DNA of 64,000 nt from Lolium rigidum (GCF_022539505.1 NW_025899911.1:186001-250000), one strand, 5' to 3'. Counted from the first letter of the stretch, positions 12,063 to 24,400 are shown. Made by a program: numbers and translations. The notes: generated from the sequence alone by a model not told the origin.

Positions 12063-13030
12063 CAAGATCAAACCAATGGGCAAACCAGGAGAGGCTGATC
12101 CTTGTGATCGGCCCCAAAAATTTACGAAGGGAACTTACAAAACCTTCAACGAGCAAGCAACGTGGAGGCCGATTCCAGCAATCGGCCAAAATTATCCTCA
12201 CCTACCTTTTCGCTCGGGTTCAACATGTTATCCAACGAGCCGATACCATCAATTTTCTTGACAGAATCGGCTCGGGGGGCACCTGAGTATATGAAAATAC
12301 GAGGATATGCAACAGAAGCATCTCATCTTTTGTTGATGGGTATTGGAATATGGGGGCCGATGCACAGGTCGGCCGTAATAAAAAAATGAAAATTCGAAAA
12401 TTTTCGAACACAGCCGATGCAGCAGACATCGACTTCAGAACAGCCGATGCGTAGCCATCGACTCTAGTTGTGCGAGGATTATTAAGCCTTCACCAAATCC
12501 AGGACTTCCAATCTGTGGGGCTAGTGCAGCTGAAACGAAAAATTATCGGCTGTCAGAGGAAGAAAGAGGATCGGGCGTGGCACATTCTCGCCTCGAGTAA
12601 GAGCTCGGGGGCAGCTCACCTTGAAGGCTTTCCGCTCGAGAGAAGCCGATTTGTGTTCAAATCGGGCCGACGCTGCATAAGGAACTTCCCCACACACGAT
12701 CAGGCCCGAGTCTACACAGTTCATGCGCATATCCTCGTCTCTCGTTTTTGCATTAGCCGAGACTCGGGGGGCAACAGGCCTGGTAGATTGCTCTGTTGAA
12801 GGACCGATGCGTTGTTATCGGCTCATTACACATTGGCAAAGAGGACAAATCGGCAAGGTCAGTATGAGAGGCAAATCGGCTCAATCAAACTCAGAAGAAA
12901 TCGGCAAACTCGAATTGGGGAACGGTTCTTCATTGATAGGCGAGATTTCTTACATAAGGAGCTAATTGCCCTCAAAAGGAAATACTAGGGGATACATTGC
13001 CCCATCTGCTATTACTGACCCTATGCTAGG
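12063..13030 (+). other. Non-coding interior of element E
   Basis: No credible gene. The words GCCGAT and ATCGGC recur many times in both orientations, giving a loose repeat texture. Autonomous relatives carry pol here, so this is probably filler that replaced it. Confidence 0.5.
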
Positions 13031-13034
13031 GGTC

Positions 13035-13534
13035 CTATCTACGGGCCATCACGCCCTCGTCGTCATCCTCGGAGCTCTCATCGGCACTGCTGCCGATGGG
13101 CTCCTCGTCGCTGCTCCCGTAGCCCTCCACGGGGGCTTCGTCCCCGTCTTCATCATCGCTCGCCGTCGTCGTCCCACCACATGCGAAGGCGCTTTGCTGG
13201 TGGGTAGCCCTCGAGGGAGTCGTCGTCATCGTCCTCCTCCTCCTCTTCTTCCTCCACCACCCCTCGGAGGAGGTGAAGTCGTCCCGGAGAAGCGATCATC
13301 GTCGCTCTCCTCCTCCGATTCCCCGCCGGCGAGGAAACGGAGGTCGCTCTCCCCGTCCGTCGAGGACCGGTCGTCCTCGGACCAGATGGAGAAGTCATGG
13401 TCTGACTCCTCCCCGGCCTCAATGGCGCGGCGGATGTTGGCCGCATGGGCCTCTTGTGGGCTCGGTGCTGGCATCGGTTCGGGGGAAGAGGATTCAAAGG
13501 AAAGTCCCGACGAGGCAGAGGAGGAAGAAGACAT
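13035..13534 (-). pseudogene. Antisense Ser/Asp/Glu-rich ORF inside element E
   Basis: On the strand opposite to gag, an ATG at 13534 opens M-S-S-S-S-S-A-S-S-G and continues as a very acidic, low-complexity protein (S-E-E-E-S-D-D-D, later E-E-E-E-E-E-E-D-D-D-D-D and S-S-D-E-E-P-I-G-S-S). The frame slips at least twice (near 13260 and 13150) but the same composition carries on in the next frame down to about 13035. Comparable antisense ORFs occur, as far as I recall, in other grass Gypsy elements. No domain is recognised and the role is unknown. Confidence 0.5.
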
Positions 13535-13813
13535 GGTGCAGAAGGGTTTTTTGGGTGCCGATGGTTGGAACAGAGGAAGGAGATGAAGAAAGCTAATCAA
13601 TCGGCACAGTTAAATAACGAGAAGCCTGGTGAGGATTTAATGTATAAGTTCCCGAGGAGATGACGCCGGGGCTATCGAATTTTGCAGAGAAGCTGAGAAG
13701 ACAGGGCACAATGATGACGGATACTGCGACAGCTCTGCTTTGCTACGACATGACCCTTCGAAGGGAAAGCATGATGATTTTGGAAATACCATTTCCAAAA
13801 CCAGGGGGGCATG

Positions 13814-14990
13814 TGTTATCACCAGGATTTAACCGCGATCAGGAGGTGGGCCGCGATCAAGATGGGCTTGGAAGAGTATATATGGAAAACCCTGAAGCGG
13901 CCTGACACGAAGGAATTGGGCTGAATTGCCCGTGTATCTTTATGGTAGATTATATGTTAGATTAAAAGTTAGAGTTTGTCTCGTGCACGGTTTAGTGCAC
14001 GCCCACATTAGAAAGTCCCCTGGACTATAAATATGTACCTAGGGTTTATGGAATAAACAACAACTCACGTTCAACCCCAAAAACAAACCAATCTCGGCGC
14101 ATCGCCAACTCCTTCATCTCGAAGGTTTCTATCGGGTAAGCGACATGCTGCCTAGATCGCATCTTGCGATCTAGGCAGCACAAGCCCCACGTTGTTCATG
14201 CGTTGCTCGTATCGAAGCGTTTTTGATGGCGAGCAACGTAGTTATCATTAGATGTGTTAGGGTTAGCATTGTTCTTCGTTTAAGCATGCTTACGTAGTGC
14301 AACCCTTGCATATCTAGCCGTCCTCATGCCTATCTCAGGTGTGGGGGCGGCACCCCGCTTGATCATTATTTAGTAGATCTGATCCGTTACGATTGCTCCT
14401 TGTTCTACAAGGATTAGTTTAATATCTCGCAATAGTTTGGCCTTACAATGGGGGGAGGATCCGAGTGGCACGTAGGGTGGCGTTCGCAAGTCCTAAACGG
14501 GATGTTCCTAGGATCAACTTCATGTTGGTTTTTGGCCTTGTTTAGGATCGGCTTACGAGCACCGTGCGTGGCCGCAAGGCCCAACCTGGAGTAGGATGAT
14601 CCGGTTATGCGGTGAAAACCCTAAATCGTCGTAGATCTCATTAGCTTTATCTTGATCAAGCAGGACCACCAAGTATTCGTGCACCCCGTACGGATCATGG
14701 GTGGATCGGCTCTTTGAGCCGATTCACGGGATAACCCGAGAGCCGATCGAGGCTCGTATTTAACGTTTACATGTATGCCCTGCAGGAAACTAAGCGAGGC
14801 AACCTCATCACCTTCCCTGACCAGGTATAGGTCAGGTGGCACGCCCTTGCACTTCGCAAAGCCGCGTGTGACCAGAAGAGCATTGCGGGCCGTCGCTCGG
14901 AGGGGTCTCAGCCAGCCGCAGCTCTAGGCTCCCCCCGGCTCTACAGTGTTGACAAGGCCGCTGCCCGCCGGTGGGTTTTGGCAGTCAACA
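13814..14990 (+). repeat. 3' LTR of element E
   Basis: 1177 bp, same length as the 5' LTR. Against it I see about nine differences. Most are single-base indels in words such as CTG/CTCG and CAG/CGAG, one is a T-run length change, and few are clear substitutions. Confidence 0.92.
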
Positions 14991-16173
14991 GAGCCTTGGG
15001 CTTGAGCGGAGGCATGCGCCCGCCGGAGATCTCCACCCGCTGGAAGCTGTGGAGGTGCATGCCGAGCGCCTTGTGCTTGGCGCGGAAGGAGTGGGGGTTC
15101 ACCGACGCGCCGACCTTGGGGAAGATGTTGCTGATGTTCTCGGCATGCGTGAGGAGGCAGTTGAAGTCAGTGCCGCCGAGCCTCCTAGTGCAGAAGGGGC
15201 ACCTGTAGACACCCTTGGCGAAGTAGGAGACGTATCGACCGACTCCGCAGCCTCCGCAGGCACCTGGCGAGTCTTGATGTCATGGTGCTCGTCGTCGCTG
15301 CCGACGTCGCTGCCAGACAGCTGATCCATATCAAACGGGAACTATTAGTGAATGAGTTGCAACGATGACTAACGTGCATGATAACAAAGTTAGGAAAAAC
15401 AGAGGCAGCCTCAGTTAGAATGGACACGATTATATGTCTACAGGGATGTTGTGAGCGAACCAAAGCTCATGCACAACAGATTTGTACACAGAAATGGTTC
15501 GCTGAACCCTCCCTGTAAAAATCTGTGCCCACCAATTCATCATAGGCAAAGAAACAGATTCCAGATCTGAACTTGAACACATTCCAGATTATTTGCAAAA
15601 TTAAACGGTTGATATCTTTTGATTCGTGCATAAAATAACTGATTGAGATCCCATGATTACTTGCATAAATTAACTGATTGAGATCCCATTATTACTTGCA
15701 TAAATTAACCGAACGGCCGAACCCCAAATCTTAAACAAAATCAAGAAGGGATCAAAACAAATGGAATAAAATCGGCGCAAATATTAGTCCAATACTCATC
15801 CATCTACAGATCCATCTACACAAGCAAAAATAGGGTTCAAAAAGGAATGGGGAACAAAAAAGGAAGCAAACCGTAGTTACCTTGCTCCATGCGTCCTCCA
15901 TGGTGGTGTCGTAGGGCTTCGGGGGCGGGACGTACGGCACATCCTCGTAGGGGTCATATCCCGGGGGGATCTGACCGCGACCGGCGGCAGCAGCCTCCGA
16001 TGCACCGGCGGAGGAGGCGGCAACGTCCGTTGAGGGGACGACGTCGAAGAGGGAGGTGTCGTGCTTGGAGCCGACGGCGTCGTGGACGATGGGATTGGCA
16101 TTCTCCTTGTCCATCTCGCCGGCAGAGGAGAGGGAGAGGGAGAGGGTTTTTTTGCTTTGGAGAAGATGATGGG

Positions 16174-17770
16174 TGATGCGTGTAGTTGACACGTCCGTTG
16201 GGAACCCCAAGAGGAAGGTGTGATGCGCACAACACCAAGTTTCCCTCAGTAAGAAACCAAGGTTTAATCGAACCAGTAGGAGTCAAGAAGCACGTTGAAG
16301 GTTGATGGCGGAGGAGTGTAGTGCGGCGCAACACCAGGGATTCCGGCGCCAACGTGGAACCTGCACAAAACAATCACATAACTTTGCCCCAACGTAACAG
16401 TGAGGTTGTCAATCTCACCGGCTTGCTGTAAACAAATGATTAGATGTATAGTGTGGATGATGATGGTTGTTTGCGAAGAACAGTAAAGAACAATTGCAGC
16501 AGATTGTATTTCAGATGTAAAGAATTGGACCGGGGTCCACAGATCACTAGCGGTGTCTCTCCCATAAGATAGCAGATGTTGGGTGAACAAATTACAGCTT
16601 GGGCAATTGACAAATAAAGAAGGCATAACAATGCACATACATATATCATGATGAGTACTATGAGATTTAATCGGGGCATTACGACAAAGTACATAGACCG
16701 CTATCCAAGCATGCATCTATGCCTAAAAAGTCCACTTTCGGGTTATCATCCGAACCCCCTCCAAGTATTAAGTTGTAAACAACGGACAATTGCATTAAGT
16801 ATGGTGCGTAATGTAATCAACACAAATATCCTTAGAAAAAGCATCGATGTTTTATCCCTAGTGGCAACAGACACATCCACAACCTTAGAACTTTCCGTCA
16901 CTCGTCCCGGATGGAGGCATGAACCCACTATCGAGCATAAATACTCCCTCTTGGAGTGACAAGTATCAACTTGGCCGGAGCCTCTACTAGCAACGGAGAG
17001 CATGCAAGAACATAAATAACATATATGATAGATTGATAATCAACTTGACATAGTATTCAATATTCATCGGATCCCAACAAACACAACATGAAGGATTACA
17101 GATAGATGATCTTGATCATGATAGGCAGCTCACAAGATCTAACATGATAGCACAATGAGGAGAAGACAACCATCTAGCTACTGCTATGGACCCATAGTCC
17201 AGGGGTGAACTACTCACACATCGATCCGGAGGCGACCATGGCGATGAAGAGACCTCCGGGAGATGATTCCCCTCTCCGGCAGGGTGCCGGAGGCGATCTC
17301 CTGAATCCCCCGAGATGGGATTGGCGGAGGCGGCGTCTCTGGAAGGTTTTCCGTATCGTGGCTCTCGGTACTGGGGGTTTCGCGACGAAGACCTTAAGTA
17401 GGTGGAAGGGAAGAGTCGGGAGGCGTCACGGGGGCCCCACACAACAGGGCCGCGCGGGCCCCCTGTTGGCCGCGCCGCCCTATTGTGGCGGCGCCCCGTG
17501 GCCCCACTTCTTCTCCTCTTCGGACTTCTGGAAGCTTCGTGCACAAATAGGACCCTGGGCGTTGATTTCTTCCAATTCCGAGAATATTTCTTTACTAGGA
17601 TTTCTGAAACCAAAAACAGCAAAAAACAACAACTGGCTCTTCGGCATCTCGTCAATAGGTTAGTGCCGGAAAATGCATAATAATGACATATAACGTGTAT
17701 AAAACATGTGAGTATCATCATAAAAGTAGCATGGAACATAAGAAATTATAGATACGTTTGGGAAGTATCA
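16174..17770 (-). repeat. 3' LTR of element C
   Basis: 1597 bp in reverse orientation; edges TGATGCGTG and GAAGTATCA. The right side continues into the purine tract of the element. Confidence 0.9.
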
Positions 17771-20340
17771 AGCATCCCCAAGCTTAGTTCCTACTCGCCC
17801 TCGAGTAGGTAAACGATAACAAAGATAATTTCTGAAGTGACATGCTATCATAATCTTGATCATACTATTGTAAGCATATGAGATGAATGCAGCGATTCAA
17901 AGCAATGATGAAGATAATGAGTAAACAAATGAATCATATAGCAAAGACTTTTCATGAATAATACTTTCAAGACAAGCATCAATAAGACTTGCATAAGAGT
18001 TACTCATAAAGCAATAAATTCGAAGTAAAGGCATTGAAGCAACACAAAGGATGATTAAGTTTCAGCAGTTGCTTTCAACTTCAACATGTTTATCTCATGG
18101 ATAATTGTCAACACAAAGTAATATAACAAGTGCAATAAGTAAACATGTAAGAATCAATGCACTCAGTTGACACAAGTGTTTGCTTCTGGGATAGAAGGAA
18201 TAGGCAAACTGACTCAACAATAAAGAAAAAGATAGGCCCTTCGTAGAGGGAAGCATTGATTACTATATTTGTGCTAGAGATTTTCATTTTGAAAACAAGA
18301 AACAATTTTGTCAACGGTAGTAATAAAGCATATGTGTTATGTATAAGATATCCTATAAGTTGCAAGCCTCATGCATAGTATACTAATAGTGCTCGCACCT
18401 TGTCCTAATTAGCTTGGATTAACACGGATTATCATTGCATAGCATATGTTTCAACCAAGTGTCACAAATGGGTACCTCTATGCCGCATGTACAAAGGTCT
18501 AAGGAGAAAGCTCGCATTGGATTTCTCGCTTTTGATTATTCTCAACTTAGACATCCATACCGGGACAACATAGACAACAGATAATGGACTCCTCTTTAAT
18601 GTATAAGCATTCAACAACAGTTAATATTCTCATAAGAGATTGAGTATTAGTTGTCCATACTGAAACTTCCACCCTGAATCATGGCTTTAGTTAGCGGCCC
18701 AATGTTCTTCTCTAACAGTATGCATACTCAAACCATATGATCATGAAAATCGCTCTTACTTCAGAAAAGACGAACATGCATAGCAACTCACATGATATTC
18801 AACAAAGGTAAAAGTTGATGGCGTCCCCAGAAACATGGTTACCGCTCAACAAGCAACTTATTAAGAAATAAGACACATAAGTACATATTGTTCACCACGA
18901 TAGTTTTTAAGGCTATTTGTCCCATGAGCTATATATTGTAAAGGCAGAGAATAGAATTTTAAAGGTAGCACTCAAGTAATGTACTTTGGAATGGCGGAGA
19001 AATACCATGTGGTAGGTAGGTATGGTGGACACAAATGGCATGGTTATTGGCTCAAGGATTTGGATGCACGAGAAGAATTCCTCTCAATACAAGGCTAGGC
19101 TAGCAAGGTTGTTTGAAGCAAACTCAAGTATAAAAGGTGCAGCAAAGCTCACATATGAACATATTGTAACTATTAGTAAGACTTTATATTGTCTCCTTGT
19201 TGTTCAAACACCTCAACCAGAAAATATCTAGACTCTAGAGATCAATCATGCAAACCAAATTTTAACAAGCTCTATGTAGTTATTCATTAATGAGTACAAG
19301 GTACATGATGCAAGAGCTTAAACATGATCTATATGAGCAGAACAATTGCCAAGTATCACATTATTCAAGACATTTTACCATTTACCACATGCGGCATTTT
19401 CCGTTTCCAACCATATAGCAATGAATGAAATAGTCCAACTTTCGCAATGAACATTAAAGATAAAGCTAAGAACATATTTGTTCATACGAAATAGCGGAGC
19501 GTGTCTCTCTCCCAAACAAAGAATGCTAGGATCCGATTTATTCAAACAAAAACAAAAACAAAAACAAACAGACGCTCCAAGTAAAGCACATAAGATTTGA
19601 CGGAATAAAAATATAGTTTCACTAGAGGAACCTGATAAGTTGTCGATGAAGAAGGGATGCCTTGGGCATCCCCAAGCTTAGACGCTTGAGTCTTCTTAAA
19701 ATATGCAGGGATGAACCACGGGGGCATCCCCAAGCTTTGACTTTTCAATCTTCTTGATCATATTGTATCATCCTCCTCTCTTGACCCTTGAAAACTTCCT
19801 CCACACCAAACTCGAAACAAACTCATTAGAGGGTCAGTGCATAATTCATATATTCAGAGGTGACATAATCATTTTTAATACTTTTGGACATTGCACAAAG
19901 CTACTAAAAGTTAATGGAACAAAGAAATCCATCAAACATAGCAAAACAGGCAATGCGAAATAAAAGGCAGAATCTATCAAAACAGAACAGTTCGTAAAGA
20001 CGAATTTTAAAGTGACACCAGACTTGCTCAGATGAAAATGCCCAAATTGAATGAAAGTTGCGTACATATCTGGGGATCACGCACGTAAATTGGCATATTT
20101 TTTTGATTTTTCTACAGGGACTACTGCTCAAATTCGTGACAGCAAGAAATCTGTTCCTGCGCAGTAATCCAAATCTAGTATTGGCTTTACTATCAAAGAC
20201 TTTACTTGGCACAACAATGCAATAAAATAAAGATAAGGAGAGGTTGCTACAGTAGTAACAACTTCCAAGACTCAAATATAAAATAAAGTGTAGAAGTAAA
20301 ATAATGGGTTGTCTCCCATAAGCGCTTTTCTTTAACGCCT
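17771..20340 (-). other. Non-coding 3' interior of element C
   Basis: About 2.6 kb that aligns with 2700-5230 and, inverted, with 54550-57120. No conserved frame. Conservation across three copies without coding capacity suggests cis-acting RNA sequence needed by non-autonomous elements. Confidence 0.7.
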
Positions 20341-20365
20341 TTCAGCTAGGCGCAGAAAGTGTGAA

Positions 20366-20917
20366 TCAAGTAACATCAAGAGACGAAGCATCAACATCAT
20401 AATTTGTTCTAATAATAGAATCATAAGGTAACTTCATTCTCTTTCTAGGGAAGTGTTCCATACCTTTCTTGAGAGGAAATTGATATTTAATATTACCTTC
20501 CTTCATATCAATGGTGGCACCAACAGTTCGAAGAAAAGGTCTTCCCAATATAATGGGACAAGATGCATTGCATTCAATATCCAAGACAACAAAATCAACG
20601 GGGACAAGGTTATTGTTAACCATAATACGAACATTATCAATTCTCCCCAAAGGTTTCTTTATAGCATTATCAGCAAGATTAACATCCAAATAACAGTTTC
20701 TCAATGGTGGCAAGTCAAGCATATCATAAATTTTCTTAGGCATAACAGAAATACTCGCACCAAGATCACATAAAGCATTACAATCAAAATCATTGACCCT
20801 CATCTTAATGATGGGCTCCCAACCATCTTCTAACTTCCTAGGAATAGAACTTTCAAGTTTTAGTTTCTCCTCTCTAGCTTTTATGAGAGCATTTGTAATA
20901 TGTTTTGTAAAGGCCAA
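20366..20917 (-). pseudogene. Retropepsin-like aspartic protease region, element C
   Basis: A 183-codon open frame. It contains A-L-C-D-L-G-A-S-I-S-V-M-P, the catalytic loop region of Athila-type proteases (D-L-G where the general motif is D-T/S-G), and I-I-L-G-R-P-F-L, the second conserved strand. The protease cleaves Gag. It follows the gag C-terminal frame (21638-20991) with no polymerase after it, so the polyprotein ends here. The frame itself is intact; gag upstream is broken. Confidence 0.75.
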
Positions 20918-20990
20918 ATTTATAGCACTAGCATTGGGACTTTTAGCAAGTTTTTGTAAGAACTTAATAACTTCAGAGATGTGACAATCA

Positions 20991-22450
20991 TCAAAGTCGA
21001 TCTATAGCAATGGGATAATTGTCCCCAATATTTTGAAAAATTTCAGCAGTTTTATCAATTTCAGCAGTTTTAGCAGTTTCAGACAATTTTGCACGCTTTG
21101 CACTAGGAGTAGTAACATTGCCAACACCAATTATTTTACCATTGATAGTAGGAGGCGTAGCAACATGTGAATCATTAACATTTCTAGTGGTGGTAATAGT
21201 CCAAACTTTAGCTACATTATTCTCTTTAGCTAGTTTTTCGTTTTCTTCTCTTTCCCACCTAGCATGCAATTCAACCATCAATCTAATATTCTCATTAATT
21301 CGAACTTGGATGGAATTTGCTGTAGTGACAATCTTATTATCAATATCCTTATTAGGCATAACTTTCAATTTTAAAAGATCAACATCAGAGGTAAGACTAT
21401 CAACTTTAGAAGCAAGAATATCAATTTTATCGAGCTTTTCCTCAACAGATTTGTTAAAAGCAGTTTGTGTACTAATAAATTCTTTAAGCATAGCTTCAAG
21501 ACCAGGGGGTACACTCCTATTATTGTTGTAAGAATTACCATAACTATTACCATTAGCAGAAGGATATGGCCTATAGTTGTTACTAGAATTATTCCTATAA
21601 GCATTGTTGTTGAAATTATTATTTTTAATGAAGTTCACATCAACATGTTATTCTTGGGCAACCAATGAAGCTAAAGGAATATTATTAGGATCAACATTAG
21701 ATCTACCATTCACAAGCATAGACATAATAGCATCAATCTTATCACTCAAGGAGGAGGTTTCTTCAACAGAAATTTACCTTCTTACCTTGTGGAGCTCTTT
21801 CCGTGTGCCATTCAGAGTAATTTGTCATCATATCATCAAGAAGCTTTGTTGCCGCCCCCAAAGTAATGGAAATAAAGGTACCTCCAGCAGCTGAATCCAA
21901 TAGGTTCCGCGAAGAAAAATTCAATCCTGCATAAAAGGTTTGGATGATCATCCAAGTAGTCAGTCCATGGGTTGGGCAATTCTTTACCAAAGATTTCATT
22001 CTCTCCCATGCTTGAGAAACATGTTCATTATCTAATTGCTTAAAATTCATTATGCTACTTCTCAAAGATATAATTTTAGCGGGAGGATAATATCTACCAA
22101 TAAAAGCATCTTTACATTTAGTCCATGAATCAATACTATTTCTAGGCAGAGATAGCAACCAATCTTTAGCTCTTCCTCTTAAAGAGAAAGAAAACAATTT
22201 TAATTTTATAATGTCACCATCTACATCCTTATACTTTTGCATTTCACATAGTTCAACAAAATTATTAAGATGGGCAGCAGCATCATCAGAACTAACACCA
22301 GAAAATTGCTCTCTCATAACAAGATTCGGTAAAGCGAGGTTTAATTTCAAAGAATTCTGCTGTAGTAGCAGGTGGAGCAATAGGTGTGCATAGGAAATCA
22401 TTATTATTTGTGCTAGTGAAGTCACACAACTTAGTATTCTCAACAGTACC
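20991..22450 (-). pseudogene. gag: Gag region of element C, frameshifted
   Basis: Corresponds codon for codon with gag of element A. An early one-base loss at the start and a later gain restore the frame after about 40 codons. The gag core then runs to 21763, where an extra T near 21770 ends it. The C-terminal half continues in another frame (21638-20991) with an Asn-rich stretch followed by a coiled-coil-like segment. These indels are absent from copy A. Confidence 0.75.
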
Positions 22451-22678
22451 ATTTTAGCAGTAGTAAATAACGCAAACTAAATAAAGTAAATGCAAGTAAC
22501 TATTTTTTTGTGTTTTTGATATAGAGAACAAGACAGTAAATAAAGTAAAACTAGCAACTAATATTTTTGTGTTTTTGATATAAGAGCAAACAAAGCAGTA
22601 AATAAAGTAAGTAAAGCAAGACAAAAACAAAGTAAAGAGATTGGATGTGGAAGACTCCCCTAGCAGCGTGTCTTGATC

Positions 22679-22696
22679 TCCCCGGCAACGGCGCCA
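22679..22696 (-). other. Primer-binding site (tRNA-Asp), element C
   Basis: Perfect 18-base match to the tRNA-Asp acceptor end, 10 bases inside the 5' LTR. Confidence 0.88.
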
Positions 22697-22706
22697 GAAA
22701 TTTGCT

Positions 22707-24301
22707 TGATGCGTGTAGTTGACACGTCCGTTGGGAACCCCAAGAGGAAGGTGTGATGCGCACAGCAGCAAGTTTCCCTCAGTAAGAAACCAAGGTTTAA
22801 TCGAACCAGTAGGAGTCAAGAAGCACGTTGAAGGTTGATGGCGGAGGAGTGTAGTGCGGCGCAACACCAGGGATTCCGGCGCCAACGTGGAACCTGCACA
22901 ACACAATCACAGAACTTTGCCCCAACGTAACAGTGAGGTTGTCAATCTCACCGGCTTGCTGTAAACAAAGGATTAGATGTATAGTGTGGATGATGATGGT
23001 TGTTTGCGAAGAACAGTAAAGAACAATTGCAGCAGATTGTATTTCAGATGTAAAGAATTGGACCGGGGTCCACAGATCACTAGCGGTGTCTCTCCCATAA
23101 GATAGCAGATGTTGGGTGAACAAATTACAGTTGGACAATTGACAAATAAAGAAGGCATAACAATGCACATACATATATCATGATGAGTACTATGAGATTT
23201 AATCAGGGCATTACGACAAAGTACATAGACCGCTATCCAGCATGCATCTATGCCTAAAAAGTCCACTTTCAGGTTATTATCCGAACCCCCTCCAGTATTA
23301 AGTTTTAAACAACAGACAATTGCATTAAGTATGGTGCGTAATGTAATCAACACAAATATCCTTAGACAAAACATCGATGTTTTATCCCTAGTGGCAACAG
23401 CACATCCACAACCTTAGAACTTTCGTCACATCGTCCCAGATTTAATGGAGGCATGAACCCACTATCGAGCATAAATACTCCCTCTTGGAGTGACAAGTAT
23501 CAACTTGGCCAGAGCCTCTACTAGCAACGGAGAGCATGCAAGAACATAAATAACATATATGATAGATTGATAATCAACTTGACATAGTATTCAATATTCA
23601 TCGGATCCCAACAAACACAACATGAAGGATTACCGATAGATGATCTTGATCATGATAGGCAGCTCACAAGATCTAACATGATAGCACAACGAGGAGAAGA
23701 CAACCATCTAGCTACTGCTATGGACCCATAGTCCAGGGGTGAACTACTCACACATCGATCCGGAGGCGATCATGGCGATGAAGAGACCTCCGGGAGATGA
23801 TTCCCCTCTCCGGCAGGGTGCCGGAGGCGATCTCCTGAATCCCCCGAGATGGGATTGGCGGCGGCGTCTCTGGAAGGTTTTCCGTATCGTGGCTCTCGGT
23901 ACTGGGGGTTTGGCGACGAAGACCTTAAGTAGGCGGAAGGGCAGAGTCGGGAGGCGTCACGGGGGCCCCACACAACAGGGCCGCGCGGACCCCCTGTTGG
24001 CCGCGCCGCCCTATTGTGGCGGCGCCCCGTGGCCCCACTTCGTCTCCTCTTCGGACTTCTGGAAGCTTCGTGCAAAAATAGGACCCTGGGCGTTGATTTC
24101 GTCCAATTCCGAGAATATTTCCTTACTAGGATTTCTGAAACCAAAAACAACAGAAAACAACAACTGGCTCTTCGGCATCTCGTCAATAGGTTAGTGCCGG
24201 AAAATGCATAATAATGACATATAATGTGTATAAAACATGTGAGTATCTTCATAAAAGTAGCATGGAACATAAGAAATTATAGATACGTTTGGGACGTATC
24301 A
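22707..24301 (-). repeat. 5' LTR of element C
   Basis: 1595 bp against 1597 bp for its partner at 16174-17770. The right edge is GGGACGTATCA followed by the target duplication ATGGG. Confidence 0.9.
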
Positions 24302-24306
24302 ATGGG

Positions 24307-24400
24307 ACGTGAGAGAGGCGGCGTTGCGTGGGCGAGTGAGAGTGACAGAGATAGTGGGAGGAGGCGTCTATAAAGGCGAGGGGTGGTTAATGCGACCCGC
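24307..24400 (-). promoter_or_regulatory. Core promoter and upper 5' leader of the zinc-finger gene
   Basis: Rejoining 24306 to 16168 (removing element C) puts this sequence directly upstream of the ATG at 16114. On the minus strand a TATA-like TTTATAGA lies at about 24376-24369. That is some 120 nt before the ATG in the rejoined sequence, followed by a CT-rich leader as in many grass genes. Inference from geometry only. Confidence 0.45.

Larger units (their letters stand above)
8061..14990 (+). mobile_element. Complete non-autonomous Gypsy-type LTR retrotransposon E
   Basis: Two 1177-bp LTRs (8061-9237, 13814-14990), each TGTTATCACC...TCAACA, flanked by a perfect 5-bp target duplication GAGCC (8056-8060, 14991-14995). 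A primer site with GGCACGCCCGGTGGGAC follows the 5' LTR, and an A-C-C-A-G-G-G-G-G-G purine tract precedes the 3' LTR. The interior holds a gag-like region (9299-12062), about 1 kb of non-coding sequence and an antisense acidic ORF (13534-13035). Reverse transcriptase, RNase H and integrase are absent, so it depends on a partner. The LTRs differ at only about nine positions, mostly indels, so the insertion is young. Confidence 0.93.
8015..16114 (-). pseudogene. XS-type zinc-finger-like gene, split by a Gypsy insertion in its last exon
   Basis: Exon 1 runs 16114-15881 (ATG, 78 codons, rich in Asp, Pro and Tyr toward the end) and stops at a GT donor. The intron is about 560 bp, with an AG acceptor at 15322-15321. 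Exon 2 runs 15320-14991, is broken by the element at 8061-14990 (target duplication GAGCC), and resumes at 8055 to a TAG at 8017-8015. Exon 2 encodes Y-R-C-P-F-C, then L-L-T-H and A-K-H-K-A-L, a C2H2 arrangement like the zf-XS module of SGS3/FDM-type proteins; no XS domain follows. Spliced length is 605 nt, one short of a whole number of codons, and the frame slips between residues E-S-V and R-Y-V-S. The slip could be mutation or consensus error. A second element (C) sits in the 5' leader. Function unknown; probably a small nuclear or RNA-related protein, dead in this haplotype. Confidence 0.6.
16174..24301 (-). mobile_element. Complete Sabrina-like Gypsy element C
   Basis: 3' LTR 16174-17770, polypurine tract just inside it (plus strand GCATCCCCAAGCTTA), interior, tRNA-Asp primer site 22679-22696 and 5' LTR 22707-24301. 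A 5-bp target duplication ATGGG (16169-16173, 24302-24306) proves a single insertion. The interior encodes gag and an aspartic protease (22450-20366), then about 2.6 kb of non-coding sequence; reverse transcriptase and integrase are absent. It sits in the 5' leader of the zinc-finger gene, about 55 nt before the ATG, in the same orientation as that gene. Confidence 0.93.

Noticed and set aside
17116..17739. 207-codon minus frame and similar ones at 52140-52655, 57172-57687 and 23770-24270
   Set aside because: All lie in LTR sequence, with frame and ends varying between copies.
22679..22696. tRNA-Asp gene suggested by exact acceptor-end matches (also 985, 6286, 6360, 53714)
   Set aside because: Only 17-18 bases match; these are retrotransposon primer-binding sites, with no anticodon or D arms.
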